From Trichosporon coremiiforme (Eukaryota > Basidiomycota > Tremellomycetes > Trichosporonales > Trichosporonaceae), in the NCBI GenBank assembly GCA_039545355.1, contig BCJJ01000042.1, forward strand, positions 37,479 through 101,478: a stretch of 64,000 bases of DNA, read 5' to 3'. The translations under genes were made by a program, and so were the position numbers. The notes under the pieces are model-generated. The model made no database searches, was not told the DNA's origin, and saw only the letters and a list, made by a program, of their open reading frames with translations. This document shows, piece by piece, positions 45,760 through 56,772 of the stretch (the first letter of the stretch is position 1; each line of letters opens with the position of its first letter).

Positions 45760-46638
45760 ATGCGCAGCAGCCCGGTCAGCCCGGTGCGCAACGGTGCTGC
45801 GAACACTAGCTGCTCCCACCTAGTCGTTAGCCCGACGCATGTCACTCGACGAGGATCGGCCAAGCCGGTGGGACCGGGGCTGGACCCGCTCGCCGTGACG
45901 GCGCTAGACCTATACGAGTCGCATCCGCACGTCGACCACGAGTCGCGTGCCATACTACGGACGACCTCGCCCACGTCACCAGGAAAGAAGTCCGTCGGCC
46001 TCCTGCCCAACGTACAGTATGTGCGTATGATGGGCATCGGGTCGTTCGCAACCGAAGATCTGCTGTGGGACGTCATGCTTCGCTCGGGCGTGGCGATGGA
46101 CGACGCGGTGGCTATCTTCACCGTTCCGTTTCGCACCAGTTGGACAGCCGAGAACGGGGACACGCAGGGTTTCCAGCGCTTCTACACCGGCTCGCGACAG
46201 CATCGGTTCAGCAAGGTCACCTTTGTCGCGAACCACAAGCCCAACCTCGGCGGAACCGTATTTGAGTTCATGGCCGATGAGGTCGACTTCGTCCTCATCC
46301 CGCCCATGGGGTACTTCCAGCCCACCGATGCGGACGAGCAGCGACGCATGAAGCGTATCGCGCTGTACTGGCAGTCCCTGATTGACAAGTTGCGCAAGTT
46401 CTACCCAAGGACGAAGTTCACGCTCGTCGGGATCGAGGCGTGGGGCGGCGGATGGCTCGAGAGTGCCGTCAAGAAGAACGGACCCAACTTCGAGGCGATC
46501 ACCAAGAACGAGTACCGAAGACGTATCCCGCACGAGGAGTATCAGCTCGTGACCACGGCACTGTCGGACCTCCGCGCAGTGTACCCCGACATGTGGCCGC
46601 CGCAGGGCTCGAACACGCTCTCCGACGAGAGCCCGTGA
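45760..46638 (+). CDS. F-box-like family protein, paralog 4, 5' end uncertain
   Basis: The frame is open from 45667, where it begins with GTG after a stop; the first ATG is 45760, giving 292 aa. SHLVVSPTHVT and TALDLYESHPHV align with YHLILADNRHSA and RILDLYKHHPKL of the 50977 gene, and VQYVRMMGIGSFA with LKYIRFMESPDVA. The family motif appears as LVGIEAW. The part matching the F-box-like helix is badly diverged (MRSSPVSPVRNGAANTSC), so the 5' end may be degenerate, or a first exon may be missing. A middle section (VDFVLIPPMGYF) has no counterpart in paralogs 1 and 2. Confidence 0.6.
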   Translation: MRSSPVSPVRNGAANTSCSHLVVSPTHVTRRGSAKPVGPGLDPLAVTALDLYESHPHVDHESRAILRTTSPTSPGKKSVGLLPNVQYVRMMGIGSFATEDLLWDVMLRSGVAMDDAVAIFTVPFRTSWTAENGDTQGFQRFYTGSRQHRFSKVTFVANHKPNLGGTVFEFMADEVDFVLIPPMGYFQPTDADEQRRMKRIALYWQSLIDKLRKFYPRTKFTLVGIEAWGGGWLESAVKKNGPNFEAITKNEYRRRIPHEEYQLVTTALSDLRAVYPDMWPPQGSNTLSDESP

Positions 46639-46746
46639 TCGCCCACTGTGACGCGGATCGGCGCGATTTTGTTTCTCTTCAGCTCTTCTGGGGATCCTAA
46701 TGTAACTGCATGACCTTCTATCTGACTTCTACACCTGTCTCTATTT

Positions 46747-48686
46747 TTACAGCCTGGCACCCTGCTGGGGTCGCTTCGCGTACTGGTCCCTGACCATCTT
46801 CCTGATCTCGGTCTTGATGAGCTTGCCATTGGCGTTTCTCGGGAGGAGCTCGTCGCTGACCCACACAAAGACGGGGCGAGCGTGAGAACGGAGTCGTCCC
46901 GCCGCCATCTGCTTGATGTCTTCCGGCGTCGCCTTGGCTCCGGGACGCAGCGACACGGCGAGCGCAACAAGCTCACCGAGCAGGTCGTCCGGAACAGCGA
47001 CGCAGGCAGCCTCAGCAATCCGATCGTCCTGGTAGACGGCGTTCTCGACCTCCTCAGAGCTGATGTTCTCTCCACCGCGGATGATGATGTCCTTGAAGCG
47101 GTCGCTGATGAAGAGGAACCCGTCGTTGTCGAGGTATCCCGCGTCGCCGGTCTCGAACCAGCCGTCCTTGTCGAAGGACTTGGCATTGGCGGCCGCATCG
47201 TTGAGGTAGCCCTTCATCATGGTCATGCCGCGGGCCTGAATCATACCGCGCTCATAAGGTTTGAGGACGGCGCGGGTCTCTGGGTCCACAATGCGCACCT
47301 CGGCGACGGGTAAGGGGTATCCGCACGACTTGGGGCGCTCGACAAAGTCCTCGCCCGCGATGGCCGTGTGCGGTGCATTCGTCTCGGTCATGCCCCACGC
47401 GGACGCGAGTCCGATCTCAGGCCAGCGCTTCTTGATGTCGCCCGCCAGGCGCTCGGGACTCGGCGCACCGCCGTAGCTGACGCCCGTAATGGGGAAGTCC
47501 TTCGGCAACTTCGGGCTCTGCATGACCGCAAGCACAATGGCGGGCACACCGCCGATGACGTTGATCTTGTACTTGAGCATGAGACGGACAGCCTCGTCGA
47601 CGTTCCAGCGGCGCATGAGGACGAGCTGGTTTCCGTCCGTGAAGAACTTGAGCAGGATCGACAGATTGCCCGTCACGTGGAAGAAGGGGACGCCCATGAG
47701 ACCGACGTTCTGCACTGGCGGGGCGTTCAGCACCATCTCCTGCATCTGCTCGACCGTCGCGCCCTGTCGCATACCGGTGCGGAAGAAGCCGTAGACCGAT
47801 GAGATGACGTTGTGCAGCGCCGCGCGCTGGGAGGAGAGGACAGCCTTGGGGTACCCAGTCGTGCCAGAGGTGAAGAAGATGTTGCCGTCCGACTCGGGGG
47901 TCTGGTCCTCCAGGCCGAAGCCGCGGCCCTCGAGGATGGGCTGAGTGAGTTGCGGCGGAACGTCGAGCTGCTTGATGTCCACAAAGGGGATGCCGAGGAT
48001 CTTTCCGAGGTGCTCTGTCCTCTGCCACGAGTAGATCTGCTGGATGCCCGCATCAGCGAGCGCCACCTGGTGGGGGGCCAGGGCGGCGGCGGTCGCCGCA
48101 TCACAGAGCACGATCGCAGGGCGCGCAATCTTGAGACAGTGAACCTGCGAATCAGGCTGCGTCGCGGCGTTCACCATGACCGGAACAGCGCCGATGAGGT
48201 GCACTGCCGTCCACGCGATGACCCAGTAGGCAGAATTGAAGCCGACGACACCGACGTTGTCGCCCTGCCGTGTACCGCGCTGAACGAGCCAAGCGGCGAG
48301 CTCAACGGCGTACTTCTTCACCTCGCCGAAGGTGAAGATCTCACGATCCTCGGGGTTTCCAGGCTCCGGGACAGGCGCGTTGAGGAATGGCCGGTCGGCG
48401 TACTGGTTCATCTTCTCGAGAAGGTAGGAGCGGAAGCTCTTGGGAGCCTGGGAGTTAGCACGATGCGGCGCTAGTGGTAGGCTTAGACGATCGGAAGATG
48501 ATCTCTTTTCCTTCTCTTCCGCGCAGTTCCGCTGATCTGGAGCTGGCAGGCACTCACATTCTTCCAGACGGTGGTGGGACGGCCAGCAATGTTGATAGTC
48601 TCGAGCTCGAAGGGAGTGCCGGGCTTGCAGAGGATCTTGTCGCATTCGCCGACGGGCGTGCGCTTGGGAGGAGCGGCGGCGGCCAT
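46747..48686 (-). CDS. Acyl-CoA synthetase with PTS1-like end
   Basis: AMP-forming fatty- or aryl-acid:CoA ligase, 609 aa. Exons 48686-48558 and 48447-46747; the 110-nt intron (GTGAGT ... GCTAACTCCCAG) joins VWKN to APKSFRSYLL. The start at 48686 has an ideal ACCATGG context; another in-frame ATG lies at 48728. Adenylate-forming motifs: IFFTSGTTGYPKAV near residue 234, SAWGMTETNAPHT, YLNDAAAN..GWFETGD and RFKDIIIRGGENISSEEVE, with the catalytic Lys in NANGKLIK. The protein ends ARL, which fits the PTS1 consensus, so peroxisomal location is likely. The acid used cannot be told. It is followed upstream on the same strand by a thioesterase also ending in PTS1. Confidence 0.93.
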
Positions 48687-49554
48687 GGTGGTGGGTGACT
48701 TTGCTGGGCTGCCGGGGTGAAGAGACAAAGTGGGAGAAGTTCAGATGTTGCCCATCTCGACTTTATGGAGTACCTGTCTCTGGCCGCGGCACGCAGGAGG
48801 CTGGAGCCGCTGGCCAGCTGGAATTGCGCGCGCGATTGCCGTCGGGTACGGCGGTAAAGTGCCGGGGTGGTAAGGGGGTACGGTGGGTGCCGGTGAGCCA
48901 GGGGATGCCAGGATGCCAAGCGGCGAGTGATGAGCCAAAAGGAGCCGGTCGGAGGTCCCCGTCGAGAGCCAAAGCTTGGGCGATGGGCGAGCTTGGGTGA
49001 GTGTCGCGGCGTCCAAACGATGAAAAGGGAGTGCGGGGCTCGACCGGCACGACGCCAGAGGCTCGGCATCCAACAGGATCTCTGGGTATCGATGTGGGGG
49101 AGGGATTGGAGAAGGGTGACGCTCAGGAAATGGCCCTGGAAATCGCACAACCAAACCCCGGCTACAGACGTGCCGACCCCGTGGGGTCCTGCGCTGCCCA
49201 CCTTTAGCTCAGGTTCTGCCGCCAGACGCGGGGGAGGCTGCAAGAACTCCATCTCGATGAACGGAGGTGGCTTGGGCGGGCACAGGTACGTCCTGGGGCC
49301 TCAGGAACGCGGCCTTGCATGAAGGGCTGGGACTACGATGCGCGGTCATTTACCAGCCTGAGGCGAGGCGGGGATGGCCGCAGGCGGCATGGATTCGAAA
49401 TCTAGAGCAGCCTCCTCGTCCCATTTGGTCATGGAGCACCAACCCATCAAGTCTAGACTACCTCCATGAAGCATATCTGTGTCTAACATTCGCTATAGGG
49501 CATACCCCGTCTTTATCTAGACAATCTAGGATCCGAAGTCCATTGCTGTGTCCA
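48687..49554. other. Spacer between synthetase and thioesterase
   Basis: 868 bases: promoter of the synthetase (minus strand) and 3' flank of the thioesterase. Long overlapping open frames on both strands reflect high GC and carry no domain. A/T-rich 49460-49530 fits a 3' UTR. Confidence 0.5.
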
Positions 49555-50287
49555 TCACAGCTTGCTAGCTCGCTTGCGGCCATTCTTAGGGGCCAGAGTC
49601 GTGTGCATGCCGGCGCAGATACGACGTCCCGAGTCCCAGTCGGACATCTGCATGGGTCAGTTGCTCTCCCCGCAGCTTCAGAGAGGACACTCACAACACA
49701 GCGCGCAGTGCTCAGGCTGCCGGCCATCTTGTCAATGGTGACCTCGACACGCATCCTCGTTCCGCTGTCTGTTAGCCGTGATCAGAATAGCAAACCCACG
49801 CAGGCGCCGCATTGTAGTAGTTCATGTCGATCGAGATACTCGGGCCCTGCCCCTTTCCAGGCGGCACGCGGAGTCGCGCAAAAGAAGCACCAGTGATCCT
49901 GTGGTCAGCTAATGCTGCACGCATCGCAGCCGCGGCGCCGCGGTGAGACATACATGTCGACGAGCCATGCGGCCGCACCGCCGTGCAGCCCACCCATGCC
50001 GTTGATCCAGCCTGAGGTTAGCTCCACTTCCAGCACTGGTACTCACTCTCCTGAACGACCGCTTCGTACACAGCGACCCATCCCTCGCACTCGCGGAAGC
50101 CCTTCTCGTTGATTGGCGGGAGGGGGTCCTGCTCGACCGCGCGGACGTGCGGGGCCATGATCTCGCCCGCAAACGGCATACGCCTCAGGCGCCGCTGGAC
50201 CTCGGATGTATCGAAGTCGGTCGCGGGCTCGCGCCCAGGGGTGATCGTGAAGCCCATTCTTTCGGCGTCGCCTTCGTAGTCGGACAT
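49555..50287 (-). CDS. Hotdog-fold acyl-CoA thioesterase ending SKL
   Basis: PaaI/ACOT13-type thioesterase, 186 aa, hydrolysing acyl-CoA. Five exons: 50287-50047, 50011-49954, 49898-49800, 49764-49695, 49647-49555; introns of 35, 55, 35 and 47 nt, all with CTAAC or CTGAC near the acceptor. Each splice preserves the frame and rebuilds the fold. Seen: SWINGMGGLHGGAAAWLVDM with the HGG signature (His90), SISIDMNYYNAAPAGTRMRVEV and the closing strand. The last three residues are SKL, the strongest PTS1, reached only through the final small exon, which supports the model. It lies upstream of the ARL-ending acyl-CoA synthetase on the same strand. Substrate unknown. Confidence 0.92.
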
Positions 50288-50976
50288 GAGGGTTGGTGTG
50301 GAACAGCAAGCTTGCTTCGCGAAGCTTGGGCTTGTGGTGGCAACGAGCGAGATGAAGTGCTAGAGACAGACCACCGGAGCTAGCCGAGTACGGAAAGTCA
50401 AGCGGGGGCCAGGGTATCAACAAAGGGCGGTTAGCCGACAGAGCGGGGCCAACTTTCGTCCCAGCGGCGCACGCCGCACCACCCACCAGGGCTGGAACTG
50501 ATACCTGGCGCATTGAAGCCAACCGTTTCCAGACCGCCCAGACCGATGGGCTTCAGACATGCTCGGTATTCGATTCCTGAAACCGTAGATATCAGCGCAG
50601 GAGACAGCCGATGCCAAGAGCCACAAATTGCTGACAGTATGCAGATCTGCGGTGCGGCAAAGCAGGTGGAGGAAAGGGGGGGCGCGGAGCTGAGCGCTTT
50701 CAACCGCTTTACACGTCTCTCGAAAAGCACATCCCGATGCACGGAGACGCTTGCCTCTACTCGCTGCACTCTAGCTGCGACGCACACTCAAGGCATAGGC
50801 ATGTCGTTACGGACGATGGAGCAGTCAACCTGTTGAATGCTGTGCCTTGACGGCGGCATGCCTCCACCACTGGCGATCGCGTCTCGCGTGGACATGACGT
50901 CTGGACCTGATCAACGGCGACGCAACTTTTTCCTGCATCCATCGCATCTCTCACTCGCCATGCCCGCTCATGCACA
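50288..50976. other. Divergent intergenic region
   Basis: 689 bases between the thioesterase start and paralog 3. Presumed to hold both promoters. No gene seen. Confidence 0.5.
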
Positions 50977-51936
50977 ATGAGCATCGACTACGCCGGCTTC
51001 CCCCACCTCGTCGAGGAGATCATCGACCTAGCCGATCCCGATGTGTTAGGCGTGCTGCGTCTCGTGAGCCGTGCGGTGCGGGAGCGGGTCGACCGGCGGC
51101 TCCAGTACCACTTAATCCTGGCCGACAACCGGCACAGCGCCTACATAACGCCGATATGGAGCGACGACTGGCTCGAGCTGCCGTCGAGCGCCCGCATCCT
51201 CGACCTGTACAAGCACCACCCGAAGCTCCGGACGAGCCGCTTCGACTTCCCCAACCCGGTGAATGCGAAGGAGCGCTACCCTCGCCTGAAATGCGACTAC
51301 CCAATGCTAAAGTACATCCGCTTCATGGAGAGTCCGGACGTCGCCGCTCCGTTCGACCCGGACAGCCCACCGACGCTAATCCTGCCCATCAGACTGTGGC
51401 AGAATCAGGAGTACTACGATAACGGACCGCTCTTCGTGCCGGAACAGTGCACGAGCGTGCAGGTCGATGCCCGCAAGGCCGTCTTCGTCCTCCGCTGCAC
51501 ACCCGGACAGGGTTACATCAAGTTCCGCTTCTACACGCCGATCAAGTTCATCGTGGTTGTCGTGCTACCGGGTCATCAGCCGCCTGCCCGCGTCTGGCCG
51601 AACGAGGACCCGCGCCGATTACCCGTCGTGAACAGCCTGGTAGAGGCGATCGTCGACGGCATGAACATGCCTCACACGACGGGGGCGCGGTGGATCATCG
51701 CGGGACTCGAAACGTGGGAACAGGGCGGCCAGGGATACGAGGTCGCCCTGTCTGATGAGCTCTCATGGCCGGAGAGACTGAAGGAGCTTGTGCTGCGAGA
51801 AGGGCGCTGGATCATGGACTGGGACGAACCGATGGTGCGTAGAGTCACATCACAGATGTCGTTCTTGACACTGGACGACTGGAGGAGAGCCGTCGGAGAG
51901 GAAGAGTGGGAGCTCGTCACTGGCGCCCACACATAG
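50977..51936 (+). CDS. F-box-like family protein, paralog 3
   Basis: Single-exon 319-aa protein, the most complete member of the local family. N-terminus MSIDYAGFPHLVEEIIDLAD, then LRLVSRAVRERVDRRLQYH (F-box-like helices), RILDLYKHHPKLR, LKYIRFMESPD, a variable middle with strands (IKFIVVVVLPGH), and the shared WIIAGLETW motif. The C-terminal region has helices ending EEEWELVTGAHT, similar to EEYQLVTTALSD in paralog 4. The start is the first Met and matches the family. A substrate-receptor role in ubiquitination is possible but unproven. Confidence 0.75.
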   Translation: MSIDYAGFPHLVEEIIDLADPDVLGVLRLVSRAVRERVDRRLQYHLILADNRHSAYITPIWSDDWLELPSSARILDLYKHHPKLRTSRFDFPNPVNAKERYPRLKCDYPMLKYIRFMESPDVAAPFDPDSPPTLILPIRLWQNQEYYDNGPLFVPEQCTSVQVDARKAVFVLRCTPGQGYIKFRFYTPIKFIVVVVLPGHQPPARVWPNEDPRRLPVVNSLVEAIVDGMNMPHTTGARWIIAGLETWEQGGQGYEVALSDELSWPERLKELVLREGRWIMDWDEPMVRRVTSQMSFLTLDDWRRAVGEEEWELVTGAHT

Positions 51937-52320
51937 AAAGACTGCGGCAATGTGTATTCAACGTCTTCGATCTTTTCTGTACACATCGCCCTGTAGCGCA
52001 CATCATCATGCTATCGACACTGCATCTTCATTGACAAGGCCGACGCCGCTACGTCACACGACCGCCACCGTAGGACCACCTCCGAATCCCGAGGTAGGCT
52101 TTTCCTGACCTACTGACAACTACTGAATAGCGCTTACTCGACGACTCATGTGGCTACTCGGTAGTCGACCATGGCAGGGCGCGGTCCAGGCCGTCAGTCT
52201 TGCTCCGGTCGTTAAGCGCGTATCCTTCCAAATCGGGAGCTGAGCAGTGCGTGTGGATACTGTGTCTCATGGACATTACGAAGAACTTCTCAACACCTCC
52301 ACTCATCGCACGATCTGCCC
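51937..52320. other. Spacer between paralog 3 and the pseudogene
   Basis: 384 bases after the paralog 3 stop. A/T-richer start as in a 3' UTR; no further feature seen. Confidence 0.45.
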
Positions 52321-52854
52321 CTCTCGAACGATGTCCCAGACCGCCTTCTGCGGGGACCAGCATCGGGAATCATCTTCGCGATTATCGACCACGCCGACTA
52401 TGCCAGTTTCCCAGCCTAGCGCCTGACGTGCCGTTTCATCCGTGCCCACCTCGACCTGCAGCTGCAGACGCATGTCGTACTGAAGCGAACCGCCCTGGAG
52501 CAACACCACCTCGCGTGTCGGCTGGTGCGACTGGGGAGCATGAACTGGAAGACGAAGTGGAGCTACAACGTCTCGTACATTGACTACCTCGTCGACGATG
52601 AGGAGGAGGGCATAGGACTCGATGAGGCGGTTGTCAAACGCGAGCTGGTTCCCGCCAGCGTCATGGTAGTGCGCACGATACCGTCGCGCTTCAAGGCGGA
52701 CGGCCCGGACCCGTGGCCAGAGCTCGTCAATCTCATCACGACTGTATACCGGTATCCGCACTGGACGGGCGGACACATGACGAGGGTTCACAGTAGGGAT
52801 GAGACTGCCCGCTCCGAACGCCCGATTCTCGTCCTCAGGACATCGATGGTATGA
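52321..52854 (+). pseudogene. Degenerate F-box-like paralog
   Basis: One plus-strand frame shows IIFAIIDHADYASF, a TAG stop at 52417-52419, then RLTCRFIRAHLDLQLQTH and VSYIDYLVDDEE, ending at TGA 52854. IIDHAD matches IIDLAD of paralog 3, and RLTCRFIRAHLD matches RLTCRGIKHHID of paralog 2, so homology to the local family is clear. The TAG falls where the paralogs have Leu in the box. The C-terminal VGxExW region is missing. An open frame from 52525 would give 109 aa but lacks the N-terminal box. An intron skipping the TAG is not apparent. Confidence 0.6.
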
Positions 52855-53059
52855 TCAGCTCACGACCATGGACGCTTTGCGAGGACCCGGCAGGAAACTC
52901 TGGCATCTCGTCGACACGGTGCATGACGTCCTGGACGTTGGCGTCGACAACTGAGCCGATCTAGAGCCATGACGGCAGAGACTTATGGGACACTTGGCGA
53001 AACTAATGATACTCCTTGCATGCTAAACGGTAGTCCTCGCATGCTAAACGGTTGTACTT

Positions 53060-54998
53060 CTATTGGACCGGAACAAGAACACGAGACAGGAACTTGTCCA
53101 TCTTCTGCAAGCCAGCATTGTTCATTTCGAACACGCCGGCGACGTGCTGATCAGGGCGGACGAGAACGGCGGCTGCATCGTCAACGCCGTAGCGCACGTA
53201 TGCCGCGCCATCAACGTCGGAATACAGGGTGTCGCGAGCTGCGTAGCCCTGCTTCACGCCGTACACTGTCCTACGGGGACGGAGGACCTCCTCGAAGCTG
53301 TTCATCACGTTCTGGACGTCCGAGTGCGGACTCTTGAAGACAGTGATAACTTCGATGACGCTGTCGAGGTCGTTGCCACCTCTCGTGAAGCGCTTGACGA
53401 GCTTAGTCAGGTCTGCAGTGTAAGCTGACAGTTTCTCTTGAATTGTTCCATCAACGACGTCGCCCGGGAACACTGATGTCAGCTTCGTCTCACGCACCTA
53501 CTCACAGACGACCTTCCAGAGCCCATTAGCCCTCATGCGGGTCTGGAGCTGCGCCTCCATCGAGTTGAATACAAGTTTCACAGGCGCATTTTCGAAGTGT
53601 GACCCAACCTTGACCTCGCTGGCGCAGTGCGAGTCATGCTCCTCCTCCCCGGCCACAATGAGACCAGAGTCGTACAGCACAGCTGTTCCGCTCATCCACT
53701 TCATGCTCTGCTTGAAGGCCCTCCCGAATTCCCCCGGCTCCGCCTTCCGCTGACCAGTGAAGTAGCTGCTCCACAGTTTGTCGAACGTGATGAGCTGGGC
53801 GGCGACCTGGTGTCTCTCGGGACTGTATGTGCGCGCAACGCCTGGATGATGCGTACCCTTCAATACGCCGGCGAGCTTCCAGCCAAGGTTGAACCCGTCC
53901 AGCATGGAGACGTTCATGCCCTGTCCTGCCTTGGGCGAGTGGGTATGGCATGCGTCGCCCGCAATCAGGACTCGTCCCGAGTGCGCCTCCATGGACGGCG
54001 TGCACCGCTGCGCAACCTCGTATACGGTCCACCAGTCGACGTACTCGATGTTGACCCGGTGCGGGCTCAACCAATCTTTCAGAATAGCGACAAGCTTCTC
54101 GCACGACACAGCTTTGCGGTCGAAGGGCTCGCCGGACGTTCCGAGAGGGACGTAAATACGCACCATGTCCCCCTCTCGGGGCAGAAGGACGATACTGTGT
54201 CCGTGACGCTGGAAGATGTTGATTCCCCCCAGGGTGGTAAGGTCGGTGTCGAGCACGACGTCCATGGCTCCGAAGAACGAGGAGGTGCGCTCGCCCTCGG
54301 GCACGAGACCGATTGTGCGGCGTACCCACGAGTGCGCGCCGTCACAGCCGACGAGGTACTTACACCGCACGGTCTCGGTGACAGCGCCGGTAGTCTCAGA
54401 GTGGGCGTAGGAGTTATCGACGCGGATGTTGGAGCGGTAGAGACCGTTGCGCTCGTCCCAGCCTTCGGGAGGTGGTACGGAGTGCAGCTCTACGCGGACA
54501 GGGTAATCCCTCCCCTCATCCACCTCCATGGCGCGGGGAGCAAGAAGGCGCTCGACCTGCATGCCATGCCGCTCCATCTCCTGGATAAAGTTGCGCTCGA
54601 TGACGGCCTGGCCCAGCATGCCGGCGGGCAGGCGGGAGAACGCACTCGTGTCGTAGTCGACTTGCTGGTTGACGCGGGGCACGTCTCCATCGCAGTCCCA
54701 CATGAAGCCCTCCTTCCAGAAGAGTCCCTCGTCCCTTATGGCGGCGTACAAGCCCATCGATTCCAACACTTCAGAGGTGCGCGCATGGATCCCATCGGCA
54801 TGTCCACGAAGGACTGGGTGCGGCATCTTGTCCACAATCCTTGCGTTCACTCCGAGCTGGGCCAGCTGTGTCGCGAGCATGAGCCCGGCTGTTCATCAGC
54901 ACGACATTACAGGAGCGTTGAAGGAGGGTGGACGTACCAGGGCCAGCGCCAATGATGAGCACGTCGCAATGCGACTCGGGGATTTCGGCGGTTGTCAT
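53060..54998 (-). CDS. FAD-dependent monooxygenase, phenol 2-monooxygenase-like
   Basis: Flavoprotein aromatic hydroxylase of the PHBH fold, 618 aa; uses NADPH and O2 to hydroxylate phenolic rings (family knowledge). Exons 54998-54938, 54888-53506 and 53472-53060; introns of 49 and 33 nt. The 33-nt intron removes an in-frame TAG and joins LWKVV to FPGDVV at the entry to the C-terminal thioredoxin-like domain. Motifs: DVLIIGAGPAG (FAD), the DG motif in KYLVGCDGAHSWVRR (residues 203-204) and GRVLIAGDACHTHSP (GD at 331-332). No PTS1 end or signal peptide. Its neighbours, GST and MFS carrier, also on the minus strand, suggest a xenobiotic or aromatic-use group. The exact substrate is unknown. Confidence 0.95.
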
Positions 54999-55890
54999 AG
55001 CGGTCTGGGGAAAGAGACCGATACCGAGGCACGCTTGGACTAGATATACGAGTCGCTAGCGCGATCGCACGACCGCAGGCGCGAGCAGGACGACAGGGGA
55101 GCGAGCTTGCCGAGCATCGTCAGAGCGTGATTTTTCATGCCCGGAGTCGATGACACACTTTGACTGGATCGACTGGAGCAAACAGTCGCTTCCGATCGCG
55201 ATAGTTCAGGTCCTATTCAGGGTCAGAGGACATGGATGTGTGCGGTCGACACATGTTGGCACGGCTGTGGAGCAGAACTTTCGAAGTCGGTGTGGCCGTA
55301 TAAGTCGATTAAGGTTCAGACTCGAACGCGGAGGGAGCGCCGTTAGCGCCTGGGCTTGCTAGATGTTCAGGCCGACCCCAAGCGGCCGAGCAGAGAAGAG
55401 GGATCATTGGCTGCCAGCGAGCAGAGCGCGGAACTTGGAGTTTGGGTGGGCTCTTCTATCGATGCTCTGCGCGATAATCGAGTCATGTTCAGGCTTTAGG
55501 GCCTCTAGAATGCCGCACTTGATGATAGAACGAGTCGATTGTGCGACTTCTATCGCCCGCAGAATTGCAGAGGTGCAATATTTTGATCGGGGAACTGGAG
55601 GATAGTTGCCGACTGGCCTCCGCTCAGTAGCCCCGCAGGAACAACGTTCCTTCTTGAGCAGGGGGGCGGCATCTTACGAGCACAATGAAGAAGGGCAATC
55701 CAAGTCGAGTCAGTGCGCTGGCAGCTCTGCTTGCCTCTGGCTGCAGTCAAGCGGGATCGAGACTTGTCAGCCTCTGCCAGACTTGGACTACAGGTTCACT
55801 GCATGTGCGTTTTAATTACTTCTCTACTTCCTACAGACTCCCACCATTGCAGGCAGATTCCCACCACTGCAGGTGGACTCCTGCAGAGCG
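54999..55890. other. Intergenic region
   Basis: 892 bases holding the monooxygenase promoter and the 3' flank of the GST gene. A 14-base motif (CCCACCA-TGCAGG-like) occurs twice near 55840-55873. No gene seen. Confidence 0.5.
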
Positions 55891-56511
55891 CTACGTGAGG
55901 GGAACCATGACTCCGCGCTGGTAGGTAGGGCGAGATTTGAGGCGAGCGTACCACTTGTCGAGGTTTGGAGTCTTCTGCTTGCGCTCGATGTCCATCTCGA
56001 ACCATCCATACAGGAAGCAGCCGAGGGGGATGTCGCCAACGCCGAACTCGTCTCCGCTGAACCACTCGTGGGTCTCCAGCCACTGCTCAGGGATGCGAAG
56101 GAGTTCCTCACACTGGTCCTTGGCCTTGTTGATGGAGTCCCAGTTGCGGTTCTCCTCCTTCTCACGGACGATGGGCCAGAACACGTTGCGGAACACGGGC
56201 GCGAAGGACGATGAACACCAGTCCATCCACCTGTCGCCGACCGCCTTGTCCTTGGGCTTCATCTCTTGGTATTCTGCCGAGTACTGTTCGTACATGTATC
56301 GAACGATCGCGTTCGACTCGCACAGGACGAAGTCGCCGTCAACGAGTGTCGGGATTTGTGCCATCGGGTTCATGGCCAGGTACTCGGGCGTGTGGGTGCC
56401 GCCGTACGGGCCGCCAACGATTTTGGAATCGAAGTCGAGACCGAGCTCGTACGCCGCCCACAGCGCCTTCTTGACGTTGTTCGAGTTGTGTCGGCCCCAG
56501 ATGGTAATCAT
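55891..56511 (-). CDS. Glutathione S-transferase
   Basis: Cytosolic-type GST, 206 aa, one exon. The frame is open to 56565, but the start MITIWGRHNSNNVKKAL at 56511 fits the thioredoxin-like N-terminal domain, whose usual first strand and catalytic Ser/Asn region are seen here. VDGDFVLCESNAIVRYM holds the cis-Pro/ESNAI glutathione-binding loop. The C-terminal helical domain includes FSGDEFGVGDIPLGCFLYGW, with the conserved N-capping Asp. Role: conjugating glutathione to electrophiles, possibly products of the neighbouring monooxygenase (inferred). Confidence 0.93.
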   Translation of the reverse strand: MITIWGRHNSNNVKKALWAAYELGLDFDSKIVGGPYGGTHTPEYLAMNPMAQIPTLVDGDFVLCESNAIVRYMYEQYSAEYQEMKPKDKAVGDRWMDWCSSSFAPVFRNVFWPIVREKEENRNWDSINKAKDQCEELLRIPEQWLETHEWFSGDEFGVGDIPLGCFLYGWFEMDIERKQKTPNLDKWYARLKSRPTYQRGVMVPLT

Positions 56512-56772
56512 GCTGAGCGTGGGAGTGGTGAGCAACAGTGAGCTAATGATGCCGATGAGGTACAAACGTCACCGAGGTCAGCCCACCGAAGCTGCTCACG
56601 TCAGCGAGCGGCCAATTCCGTATCGGAGCCGAGCTAGCCGACGCCTCGGCGAACAAACAATCGCCCTCCGACCAGCTGGATCTCTGCACTGCACTTTACA
56701 CGATATCCTTTTAGGAGCAAGTTTCGACATAAGACGCTCTACAGTCCAATAGTTAGTACTACACCAAGTAAA

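Noticed and set aside
53627..54955. 442-codon open frame antisense to the monooxygenase
   Set aside because: Shadow of the conserved sense gene; no domain of its own.
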